A stretch of DNA of 64,000 bases. Source: Colius striatus (taxonomy: Eukaryota; Chordata; Aves; Coliiformes; Coliidae). The stretch lies in NCBI RefSeq assembly GCF_028858725.1, contig NC_084760.1, positions 67,027,867 to 67,091,866 of the forward strand, in the 5' to 3' direction. Shown one piece after another: positions 1 through 12,500 of this stretch. The notes beneath the pieces were generated by a model. That model ran no database searches. It saw nothing but the letters and a program-made list of their open reading frames with translations, and was not told the DNA's origin. Every line of letters begins with the position of its first letter. Within the stretch, counting starts at the first letter, position 1. Position numbers and translations under genes: made by a program.

Positions 1-280
1 AAGACATGAGGAAATGAGATCAAGTTGCACCAGTCCAGATGTAGACTGGACATTAGAAAGAACTTTTTCGCTGAGAGGGTCAAGCATTGGAATAGGCTGC
101 CCAGGGAGGTGGGTGGAGTCCCCATCCCTGGAGATATTTAACAGCCCTGTATGTGAATGCCATGTCTATTTTTAGGTGAGGTGCTGAGGGACATGGGTTA
201 GTGGTGCGCTTAGCAGTGTGAGGTTAGTGGTTGGATTCAATAATCTTAAAGGTCTTTTCCAACCAAAACGATTCTATGAC
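1..280 (+). mobile_element. CR1 LINE fragment, 3' end
   Basis: This is the 3' end of a CR1 element in sense orientation, cut by the window edge. It holds the remnant of the ORF2 C-terminus (the region reading about KNFFAERVK), followed by the 3' UTR phrase 'GATCTTAAAGGTCTTTTCC'-like and a terminal ATTCTATGA. The wording matches the copies at 4676 and 23060 (the 'TTTCCAA' subfamily). It lies in CAPN9 intron 9. Confidence 0.85.
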
Positions 281-382
281 CCGTCCTGGTCTGCACTCAC
301 AATCCTGGTAACAGGAAAGGTGGCTGAGGGCAGGTAGAAATTTCAGTGCCTGCTTCTCATTTTCAAAGCAGTATCTGTTTAC

Positions 383-543
383 CTAGGTAATTTCTACATC
401 CTCCTGCAGTGGATCCCCGGACCCAGCTTCCTTGGTGGATGGTCACCTCCCACTTGTGGGCAGTGCTGTCTTCCAGGGCATCTGGAGTCAGGTTGCAGAT
501 CTCAACTTTATCAAAATGCACTTTGAAGTCTTCAAATTTCATC
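383..543 (-). CDS. CAPN9: CAPN9 exon 9 (start of C2-like domain)
   Basis: This 161-bp exon starts by completing Trp (TG|G), then reads [20 protein letters not shown] and continues to [10 protein letters not shown]. It ends one base into the next codon. The acceptor is a CAG at about 544-546 and the donor is GTAAAC on the minus strand. It links the protease core to the C2-like domain. The next exon is not in the window. Confidence 0.94.
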
Positions 544-3500
544 CTGAGTGACAGACACACAAGGGAACAGGCAGTTATTCATCCTTCAGTGAAGGATGCC
601 CAGCAGAAGTACATACTCCCCAGAATCCCAGGGACAGAGCAGCTCGTTCCTGTTCTGCCTAGGATGAAATCTAACACAAGACATGAGAACAAACAGACCT
701 ATTTATTCTTCCTCTTCTTCTCTTTCATTTAACAGAAATGAGCCTGTGTAGGAGAAATAACCGTTGCTTTGTGTGCAATGTGCCCATGACACATGATTTG
801 GAATAAGCTGGGGCCAAAACCTGCAGCAGAGTTGCAGAAGCTGTTCATGAGTGAATAGCACATTTCCTGGGCTCCGTTTCAGCTTCCAGACACATTAAGA
901 AATGACATACAAAGAGTTCACTGACTGTAAAACTTACTATAAAGTCTACTTCAGTAGAAGCTAGTAGTGTGATGGGTTCACCTCTTTCCTCCTCTGACTA
1001 TTTTAATGTCCTTGGGGATATACTCCATTATTGCTCATGCAAAATCTGTATGTGAAGCCTGATGGGGAAACCAGCAAGTTGTGGTTTAGAGAGGGCAAAG
1101 GGGCAAACACTCCTTAGAGAAATATACAGAAGTCAAAAGGCATTAGGGAAAATAAGTCTGATGGACTGGGCGGAGGGTTTAGCTGGTATCAAACTTGCCT
1201 GACTGATTTGGAAGCATTTCTTTTTTCCTGCATAAGACTTTTGTCCACTTCACCCCTTCAGCAGAAATTTCGGTCTCAACAGCTTTTGTTTCTGCTCTAA
1301 ATGGCTGAGATGCTGGATGAGGAATGTCAACATTTGTCTGGGTATGTTCAACCTCATTAATTTTTATTGGCCTTCCAAGAACTTACTTAACTACCAGCTT
1401 AGCTCTGTTGGGACAGACAACTTTGAATTTCATTGCTCATTTGATGCCTACTTGCACACTTGTACCTCTAAATACACAAGTCAAGCTTCAAGTAATTCTC
1501 TGTATTGAGAGACTTGTTGGAGTTACTTGGGTTCCAGATAAAGTCTTTGCCTCCTTTCATTCACCCCATAAGCTCCAGCTGTAGCCAAGTCAAAAACAGA
1601 CAAAAAAAAAGCCCCACAAAAGCTTTTTGGAAAAACTAGAAATGCCCTACTGCATTTGCAATGTCAACAGTAAATGAACTCAAAATATCTTATGTAAACA
1701 TACTGAAGTAATGCATCAGCCACTGGACCTGCTTCCCTCCAGAGCTATCAAATTTTGAGATAAGTCATTTTATGTGACTCAATGTGCTGCATTGTCTATC
1801 TCAAATCTCTTTTCAGGCCTGAAGCTGAGCTTTGGTTTAACCTGCAGGAAAAATCTTGTATAACCTCACTGCATACCTCACTAGATTTACCCCTCTGTAA
1901 AAGAGATAAGCATCTGGCCCTAGAAAGTGTGACCAGGCATGCTGTCAGTAGTGCACAGCATGGTTGATGTAGGGGGGGAATCATGTGCAAGTCAGCCATC
2001 TGCTCTGTCTGAGCAGATGAATTTGGCATGAAGAAAACTTCACACATAAAAAGTAATTTCCACCACTTCTTTTTTTTTCTCCCCATTTGATTTCATCTTT
2101 TCTTGAAATTTCCCATCATTTCACACATATCTGGGCGTTCTTTTACTTTCTGTAACAAGTGGTATTGCTCCTCAGGACTCCCTTCCCTTTCATTTTATGC
2201 CTAGCATCAACCCCCAAGGCATTTCAGAGGCGATACAGTGCAATATAATGCTCCCTTCTGTTGAGTCTTTCTATTGGGAAGGATATACAGGGTAATACAC
2301 TCATGATAGACACATAGCATTTTAAACATGCTAATGCCATTAACTAAAGTGACTTTAAAAATGCTTTTTGTTGTTGAAATAAATACGGACACACGTGAAA
2401 CACACAGAAAACTCAGTAAGCATTCTACCTGTCCCATCTTATGCAGAAACTGAGCATTACCTCTCACAGAGACTTCCTCCTTATTGCTCATTTTGGCCAC
2501 TTGTGCCTTGATTTCTGACTAGAGCCACACACTTTAAAAACCTGGGGCTTACCAGAACTCTCCATCATCCTTTGCTGCCTGAGACAGGCGCCTCTGCTCT
2601 GATGGGTTGACTGAACGCCACTCCAGAGAGCTGCAACAGAAGAAAACCAAAGTCTTACTATGCATATGCAGCAATTAAATTTCCCTGTCTCAGAATGCCT
2701 GGCTGGACACAGCAGCAGGCATGTGTCTTCATCCAGATGTGTTTTATTTGAGAGACTCACACAAACACAGATGCATTTAAGAGATTTCCTGTATCTTGCT
2801 GTCAGTCACGGGCACAGAGACCCAACTAATGTAACTGGAAGCAGGATCAGTCCAAAGATCCCAAAGCTGCTCCAGGATGGTTCTGCCTGAGTTATTGCCT
2901 GCACTCAGTTGGGACTGCTGTCAGGTGTTGGAGTTGGGGATAATAGGGGTATTGGTGAATGCCAAGATTTTGGTATGCCAAACCCCTCCTTAAATCTGCT
3001 TTCTATTTGTAGCACCATCTCCTCTTTTCTGTTTGCCAGTAATTTAGGGCCAGATGTTTCTTCAAAATTGAGTCAATGGGAGATGAATAAGCTCCTTTTC
3101 CCACACAGAGAGATGAACTGGGGTTCCAATTAAAGTCTTTGCTTCCTCTTCTTCCACCCCTACAAACTCCAACTTTGCAGCAGGTCAAAAACAAACAAAA
3201 ACCTGCTAAGCCTTTTTTTTTTAAGAAAACAAACTGGAAATGCCCCACTGCATTTCCAATCTAGCATAAGAAACTGGGAGCAGCAAGCAACCTGTGTTGA
3301 GGCTTTTCATTCCAGCAACCACACGTATTCTTGTATTGACCTGTGAGCCTCTCTGCCTATTGGGCTCCAGAAAACCTCCCAAGCACAGAATCTGAGCTCT
3401 GCTTTGCAGGGACAGCTTTTTCAATAAACAGCAGAAATTGCCAGATGTTTGTCCTGATTGTAACCTCTCGATTTTTTTTCTTCTTTTTGAGATTTAATCA

Positions 3501-6500
3501 CTCATTGTATATGCCAATTATCCACATTTTTCTTTTTCAAGATAACAAGGGATCAGAGCTGACATGAAAATATTTCATTCATTTCTGAGTCATGTTAAGG
3601 ACAGGGGCATTCAAAGCAGTCCTGCTGAGAACTACATGTCTCAGTAATTTTAAAAGGCCAGGCAAATTATGGCTCCTCGTCTCCACATCTATGTGAACAA
3701 AATATCCTTGGTAGAAGAATTGAAACAAAAATGAAGCTATGCATATGTGCAAAAATGTATTTAAAGTGTATGTTGGGGGGCAATGTAGTAGAATTTTTTC
3801 TAGGTATTTCTTTTTCTTTTGTATTCTTTGCAATTTGTTTACCTTTGGTGATAAAACCAGTCTGGCTTTCAGACCAATCCTGTTGTGGATTCAGGTCCTT
3901 CCACAACTTTGGTGGGTACCACACGGAGAGGATCTTATTTAATGATCATAAATAACCTGCAAGATTTCTGCTTATTCCTGGCATGTTTAGAAATCCAGAA
4001 TTGTAAATACAACTAAAAACTCAGAAGCCACTTAGAGAGGATAATACAATACAGTTTTCCATCTTATCTGCACTAGAACAAAGTATGGATGTTGTATTAC
4101 AACAACAAGTGGAACAAATGGGGCTGCAGAGAGCTCAGTGTGGAGCAGCAGCTGGGATTTGGCCTTTGTGAGGCCATCAAGTATGGGGCAGTGCACGTAC
4201 TTGTCACTCCAAGGGCCGTTCCACTCGACCTGACCCCAGGGATTCCTTATCCTGATGAGCTGCACTCGTTGGCCCCGATAGCTCACCTGGGGAATGGAAG
4301 AAAGAGAAAATACCAAGTGTCAGTAGCGATAAGGAGCAGAACTCCTCTGGTGTCCAGAGGCTGGGCCAGCTGGTGAAACAGCTAAGAAAATGGTGCAGAT
4401 TGCTACAGGAGAAGTGAGAGGGAAACACGGATGTGAATTTGGATTGCTCTCCCAGGATAACTTCCCTTGTCACCTGAGGTTAGGGGACATTCCTTTATCT
4501 TTTAATATAAACACAGACTCATAGAATCATAGAATGGTAGTAGTTGGAAGGAACCCTTAGAAATCATCTAGTCCAACCCCCCTGCAGAAGCAGGTTCACC
4601 TAGCTCAGGTCACTACATATCCTTTCTTTTATTATATGTATAAACATTATAATTATGTAATATTTGTATTTAAATATCGAGGGCTGTACTCAGTTTTGGA
4701 CCCTTCACTACAAGAAAGACACTGAGGTGCTGGAGGGTGTCCAGAGATGGGCAACAAAGCTGCTGAAAGGTCTGGAGAGCAAGCCGAGGAGGCTGATGGC
4801 AAAATATGATCACTGTGACTACCTGACAGGAGGCTGTAGCGGGGTGGGGGTTGGTCTCATCTCTCCAGTATTGAATGATAGGACAAGAGGAAATGGCCTC
4901 AAGTTGCACAAGGGGAGGTTTAGATTGGACATTAAGAAGAACTTTTTCACTGAGAGGGTTGTCAAACACTGTCCCAGGCCGCCCGGAGGTGGTGGTGTCC
5001 CCATCCCTGGAGGTATTTAAAAGCTGTGTAGCCGAGGTACTGAGGGACATAATTTAGTGGTGAGCTTGGTAGTGCAAGGTGAGTGGTTGGATTTGATAGC
5101 TTTAAAGGTCTTTTCCAATGAAAATTATTCCATGATTCTATGATCTTTTCCCCAGGTCTCTCTTTGCCCCATGTTGCTAAACATACCTCATCAAGGCCAG
5201 TCACAGAGTAAGCATGGCCCTTTATAAGCCCAAAAGGGGTTTTGGCTTCTGTCTCCGCAGCACTGATGGTCTGAAAGATAGGAAATAAAAATGAATCTCT
5301 CTCTTCAGAGGAAGATGGCAAGCGGTGCCACCTGGTCCCATCCAAGCATCAGCTGTGAAATCAGTGGCTAATCAGGAGATTGTCTGTCTGCACAATGCAG
5401 ACAGTGAGGGTGCAAAGGTATTACTTCTATTATTTGCTATTATTTTATTATTTGACATTATTATTTTATAATAACATTATTCTGTTGTGATAATATAATA
5501 ATGTCATATAGTTATCTTATTACACTATTTCTATTTTTTTTTTTCAGCATTGCTCACTCAGAGGGAAAATAAGGTGGTTCCAGAGTGAAATACCTTCTCT
5601 GACCCTGTGATTTTGTATCAACATCATCTACATTTCTGCGATCTCAAGCTCTACTCCCATTCCAATACAGTTTGTGTCAGACAAGGGATGGGAAAAGGTG
5701 TTTTCAGACTGAGATCAGGTGTTAATATAGTCTGTTTTTTTGTAAAAATACATTGATGCAGCAGTGATGTCAGTGAAGGATCCCATCAGGCAGTTGAGTT
5801 CTAGTTCAATGAATATTTAATTATGCTTTGAAAGCAGCAAAACTTCATTGGGAATTAAAGGGAAACTCAAGTCAGAAAACACTGAACCCCAAAGTATAAG
5901 TAACCTATGCAAGTGTTACCCACCAGCAGCCTTTTCTCTGAGGAAGCAGGAGGCTTTAGCCTCTGGAAGGATCAACTTGACATACCTCAAGCCCTAGACC
6001 CTGTTTACAAACAAATGTACTGATCCTGAAAATTGTCTTGAATCCTCCAAGTCCCCACAGATGTTGTTAAGGAATCGATGGCTGAAAATAACAAATTTTG
6101 CAGTCTCTGAAACCAGTTGATCCTCAAAATGCTGTGGCCAGTTTTAATGATAGCCGACCAAATAAGTCAGGAAATAAAAGTCATTTTCATATTCATGACG
6201 TTATCATCTTAAACACAGTGGCCACTACACTACTGAAAAGTGACAGATCTTCTTTTCTTGTAAACAACTGTACTAAGCACTACATTAATATTACATATCT
6301 ATCAGTTCATAGCTATTATTTGCAGAGTTAAATATGTACCCATCTACTTGTCCTTCATTTAAGTAGTCTTTAAAAAAGTAGGTATTTTTAACACAGAAAC
6401 CACAAATCTCAACTGAGAAACTGAAACCCAGTTTCTTACTTACATCAATAGAGCAGCCCACCATGGAGCACCTTTTCAGAGCTTTCTCTAGGATTTCATA

Positions 6501-9500
6501 GAAATTGTCAGGAGCCCTTTTAACCTCGTACATTTCTCCTATGCCCCCAGTGAAATCCTCCATGGCTTCTATCGTACTGCCTCCTTTCAGAGCCTCGTAG
6601 CTGCCGTTTAGCCTGGAAAACACATGCTGACTGTGAGACATGCTTTCAAATAAAGATATGAGAGGAATATTTGGATCATTCTACTCTCCCTGTTTGCTGC
6701 ATTTTTAATTAATTATTTTTTCCATATCCTTAAAGCCTGGGGAGCCTGGGGCTTCCTTTAGTACGAGGTTGGCCAGTCTGGAATATCACTGTGTGTCAGT
6801 GGCTTGCTGGCTGACAAAACACTTAAAAATACAGAGTTAGCCAGGACCATCAATTGAAGTCTCAGCAGAGACACAAATGGGATGATTCAGGCTTTGAATC
6901 TCTTGTTATCAGCAATGATGTGTTGGAAGAGGTGTGCTTATCTCACAAGAGATATGCATAACATCTTCAGATCAGGGCAAATGCAACTCACCCCCCTCCC
7001 CAATTTAGTAGATAGAAGCCGTTCACTTGAGTTGTGTTCAATTTGTGAATAAGGTGTGAACAAATAACAAATGATGGATGTGCAGTGTGACTTACTTGGC
7101 ATAGGCCTTCTCTAGCAAGGCACTCCAAAATTCATTGCATTCAGCTGAGTGCAGGAAAACCAACCGGCCTTTGAAGGTGGGTAATCTGTCATCAATCACA
7201 ACATCCAGCCACTCGTTGTGCTGCCAAAACTGTTTAGAAAGGATGGGGCATGAGTTTGCAGACAGCCTGTCATTTCCTGGGCGTAGGACTCTGGCACTTC
7301 CAATTGGAAGTTAGGGAAAACCATAGCCTTGATTAGAAGTTGTGTGTAAATCATCTGTTTCCACTAAAGGCTAAAAGTGTAAGACTAAAGGCTAAAAGTG
7401 TAAGACTAAAAGCTGCACTGTAGCTCCTTGTCTGGATAATGTCACTCGTACAGCTCCAAGAGTAGTCACCATGTGATTCACCTTTAAGACACACAGGTAT
7501 TACAGATCCCTGTCCAACTCCTTTAAGGCTTTATATCCTAAGTTGGGTTTGTGTGCCCAGGAAAATGTGAAATTATCTCTCACAGAGGAGAAGTGGCTAT
7601 GTGCATGCCTGTGGGAGGCTGAACTAACCCTCCAGGTTGTTTCTCAAAACATGAACAACAGTGTAAGCTCAGCAATCCCTGTTTTTTTCAATATCTCCTT
7701 CACACTACCTAGCAAACCCTTGGCAAAATAGACCACATGTAATGACAGAAATGTGTTCATGCTGTGCCAGAAGTTCATCTTACCTGAAAGTGAAATATTC
7801 CAGCATAATCTGGCCCAAAATTTTGATCCAGTGGCACCACTCTTGCTAGTGTTTTTTCACTCAGTGTGAGAGAAGCTATGGCTGCTAGTAGCCAGCAATC
7901 ACCTGTGAATTGAGAAGTGGGGAAAAAACCCTAATTTCCTTCCCTTCAAGAGGAAGGTGGTGTGTGGGCCAGAGAAGATGTTACACCAGTTAGCTGCCAC
8001 CCCTCTTGAAATCCAAAAGACAGCCCAGGAGGCTGTCCCTGCCTGGTCAGGGCAGACAGTACTGCAGTTTGGAAGTTCCAATGGACAAAAGGCTCCCTTG
8101 GGCTCACAGTACTCTCAAGTAGAGATCCTTCCCTGATCTTGAATCCCACTGTACCAGGACGGTCCCTGCCATGGGTGGGAGGGTGCCACAAAACAAGTGG
8201 CTGCAGGCAAAGTGAGCACGGGTGGTTCTTCCAGCTTCACTGCTCTCACTAGTTCAGGAGGGACAACATCCCCTCATGTGTGAGGATATTCCAGCTGCTC
8301 TTCACAGGGCACAGACATGAACACATCCACCCAAAGGGAATCACTCACCGAGATCTCCTTGGCAAATGTCAGTTCTTGTGGCTCCTCCAAGGATAAATTT
8401 AGGGTCTTTGACAATTTCCTGCAAGAGTGGGAGAGAGACACAGAAATTACTTCTAACATGCCAGGAAAAATATCACTGTCACTCAGAGCCCAGACGTGCA
8501 GCATGGTGTGTGCCACGAACTATATTAGCCTGTACTAGTATAGCCACCACAAAAAACTAGGTGAGGAATCCTTGCAAATTAACGACACTGTAGAGCAATT
8601 AAAGAAGCAACTACCCTCTTTATTTCTTTTGGTAATTAGTTGGCTGCTAATGAAAGGCTGGCATGCTTTATTCATCTGTGGGTAATTGTTAAATTACCCA
8701 TTGCACAGCCTGGGCTAGAATCTCAGCATTAGGCTACAGCCCTTCACAATGGCTTTTGTTTGTTTATTTGTTTTCCCTCAAGGGCTGGAGTAATTAAGAT
8801 CTTCTACTTACCTTCAAACGCACTATTAAGCCTTTTATTTAAGTGCAAGAAGTACCTGGGACATACAGTGTCTGATAACCACAAGACCATTTCCTCCTCA
8901 AATAAGCAAACACCACAGGTAGACTCCAGCCTTATTTGTTTTACAGAGTTAATTTTTAGGAGGAGCTAACACTACCCACCCTTGTGTGCTCAGAGGTCAG
9001 AGGAACTGGTGCTCATGGTAACATTAACAGCAGTTTCAAAGCATTTGTTTCAGTTCAACTGCTAGCACCACAGCTGGAGAGAAAAATTCCAATGGCAAAC
9101 CAACAAATGTGGCAGGAATTCCTCTCTCTTCTCCCCTTTTCCAATTGATTTTAACTGATTGAAGTTACCAGAAAAGGGAGGAGGAGGGTATTTATCACTA
9201 TAGTTAGTCAGTCTGCCCTGATATGTTACTGCAAACCTTACGGCATGAAGCAGACTCTTCTCCCTAAGCAGCAGAAGCTTGCAGAGAGAAAAAGGGTCGA
9301 AGAGGGGCAGGAATACTAGAACCCATTCAGTTATTTGACCCCTGCACTTGCCTAGAAAGAAATTGCATTGCATTTTGTTCGTATCACTGCATTTTGTCAG
9401 GCCATCAGGGCAAGCTATTTATAGTTTTGTTCAGCATCTGCTGCCGGCTACTGCTGGAGGCAGGATGCTCTCCCCAGTGAACCAGCACTGCTCCAGCAAA

Positions 9501-12500
9501 TCTCACCCTGCAGAGGAAATATTCAGGAGGAAGCTGCTTTTCATATTTTTTGTTTGCCTTTGCTGGGGAGGAGGTGGCAGCCAGGCTGTGCCTCAGCCAC
9601 AGATGGCTCAGAGAGAAGACACCGTGGCATGTCAAGTCCCCAGTGTGCAGAGCAAAGGGAAAATCAAACAGCAGCCCCTCCCTACCTGGCCCTCCTGCTT
9701 GATAAATACACACAGCCTTGCTGGGACTGGCAGTGAACAATAAAAAACACAGCTCATTGCCTGTAGACATTAATATAATGATGTCTGATAAAGTAGCTGA
9801 TGCTTAGTAACATGCCTTGTTTTAGCATCGTTGCTTCTGGGGTACATAATTCTCACAACAAGAACAATTACTGAGAAACTGTTTGTGGTAGCAAGGGACA
9901 AGATTAAAAAACCTTTCCACTGACATGGATCTGGACATTACATCCATGGCTCATTGCTTATTTCACAGCTCTACAACTGACACATGGCAAAGTATTTTCA
10001 GTCTCCTACATCTAAAGCAAACAAGAATTGTAATAATACAAAAACCAATGAAAAGGAATTGAAAGGATTTTGGCTGGACTTGGGCCACATTCTCCTCTAA
10101 CACAAAATAAATCCACACTCTACAGTTTTTGAGTGGATGTTGGAAAAATAGTATTCATTTTAAAGGGATTTTCAGACTGGGTGGTATAATAATGTCTATC
10201 AGTGCTTTCAGCAAGTCAAAGGCTGAAGCCCAGAGGTGGATCTTGCATTCACATGCAGGATTTGCCTGCACAAGGATATTGCCTAGAAGTAGGACATGCA
10301 GTCCTCGGGGAGATAAAACAGAGCAACCCATGACTGTCCTGATGCTACATCAAACCTGTGTTTCTTTAGGCTCAAAAGAAAACAAAGTGCATCCCCTATG
10401 CCTCTGTCTCATGCTGGTAGAGCGGGTACAAGGAGGCCTAAGTCAGGCTGAGGGTGAGGCTGTTTAGCTGGCCTGGTTTCAGTGATTTCATTTCACTGCC
10501 TGGTTTCAGCACACAGTACTTGTCATACTGGTTGCCAGTGGCTGTTCATATCAGCAGAATCTCTTTACTTCCTCCTGTAGACCATAGACTCATTTGGCAT
10601 TGCTTTTTTTTGGCTTAGGGTTTCCTTCCCCACTCCTCAAGTTAGACACTGAACTTTCCCAGACACTGAACTGTTGAATTTATCCCAGCAATTGAATTTA
10701 GGCATAAAATAAGAAGGTAAAAAGGGAAACCAAGTGAAAAGATGGGAGGTTAAAGGGGGAAATACAATGAGGAGAGGCTCTTCTGTTCTTCAGCTTATTC
10801 TAAAATTTTGATAAGGTAGAAAGGTTTTATTTGTAACGAAAAAGAAATGCTAAATGAAATTGCTATATATCTTTACGACTCAGAGCACTTAAGATTTATG
10901 TAGAAGGTGAAAATTCATCTGGTGTAGCTCTGATTGCAGTGTGAGATTTACAGATTAGGGCTAGCTGAGGATTTTGTTCATGCTGTGCACAATTCTGTAC
11001 CCATGCAGGTATATGCACATCAAAATTGTGAGAAAATCTTCTCTACTCTCACTACTAAAGGTTAAACTCTAACAGAGTATAAATCTGACAACTAACATTA
11101 TTTCGCCCTGCAATTACCTTCATGTATTGTACTATGCTTCACCCAGGCTACTGTAAAATACTGGCAGGAGAGGTAGTAAAAACCAGTCACCATGAACAGC
11201 AGTTTGAACACCCTCCACAGAGGCTTGTGCTCTTGTGCTCATACTCTCTGGCACTATGGCTTTGCCAGCTGTGCCATGGCAGCCAGCTCAGCACATGCTC
11301 GAGGCCTATATCCTACTTGCAAAGTAAGAAGTGTGAACTTGAAACGGTTTTACGGTGCTTCTATTTTGCTGCTGTTCCTGATGGATAATAGAGATGAAAC
11401 TGATTTAGCTTAAATGCTGAGGAACCATAGAGGATCGTAGCTAAAACTCCATCCTTACACACCCTCTCAGCCTTCCCTGAGTTTTATTTCTAGGTGTGCA
11501 TCTCACAAAACTTCACCTTTTCACATGGTGGGAATGGAGTGTAAAGGCAGACCCATTGCAGATAACTCATCCTGGAGATGTATCCAGTTCAATGTACAAA
11601 GATCCTGAAGAAGACTGACAACTAAAACAGACAGACTGCTCTCCACATCTTTGGGTACCACATACAAGGACACACAAGCTCTCAGCTGCTCCTGGCCACA
11701 TTTTACAGCAAAAGTTTAATTACTGTGAAGCCCCAAATGTAAAAAAAAAAAGAGACAAACTAGCACCTAATGTCTGGCCAAACGAAAATCGATCTCTCTG
11801 ATCCAGTGTTGTAGGCAATTGCATTTTTGATGCCCCATAGAACGCCAGAGTCACCACACCAAAAGCATCTCAGCCTCACAGCTCCATCCTGTGCTGGGAG
11901 GTTAGCCTCACCGTCCACCTGGCTTTTCAGGCAGAGGTAAGGCAAGGCAGGCAGCTGCACTTACCATGTGTAGTGGTCTCCTGTTTTTCCTTATATGAAA
12001 CTTGTCCAGGAGTAAGAGCTTTAATTCTGCTCTGTAGTGGCAAAGTGTTAACTATCAGATGCTGAGGCATCAAATTGCCTATCATTGTGGATTAAGATAA
12101 GCCCTAGTTTAAACCCTTCTTTAAGCTTATTTTGGGTTTTTTGTCTCCCTTGGTGTCAGTGTCTCCAAAAGAAAGTTTTCCACTAAGAAAGAAGCTTTCA
12201 TATGATGAAGAAAAAGAGAATAAATGTCAGTCATTAGCAAAGAAGTGAAATGTAGCTACATATTTGCTATGGCTATTAGTTACGGAGTTAAATGGGGAGA
12301 AGGAAGCTGGAGTGATATTGGATTTGTGATCTGAGAGCATGTGACTAGTGAAGCTTCAGGCTCTCGCTGTGTTATTAATGATTGTTATGCAAGATGCATT
12401 AGGAGATACTCATCAAGCCCTTGGCTACTGCTGAATGGCTCAGTAACCACGGCATGCATTTATAATCTCTCAGGGTTTCATGATGGAAATGAGCCAATAA

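Larger units (their letters stand above)
4287..5186. other. CAPN9 intron 6
   Basis: This intron of about 900 bp is more than half CR1. It holds a short antisense piece at 4519-4618 and a longer sense piece at 4676-5144, separated by an AT-rich spacer. Only short unique stretches flank the two exons. Confidence 0.85.
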
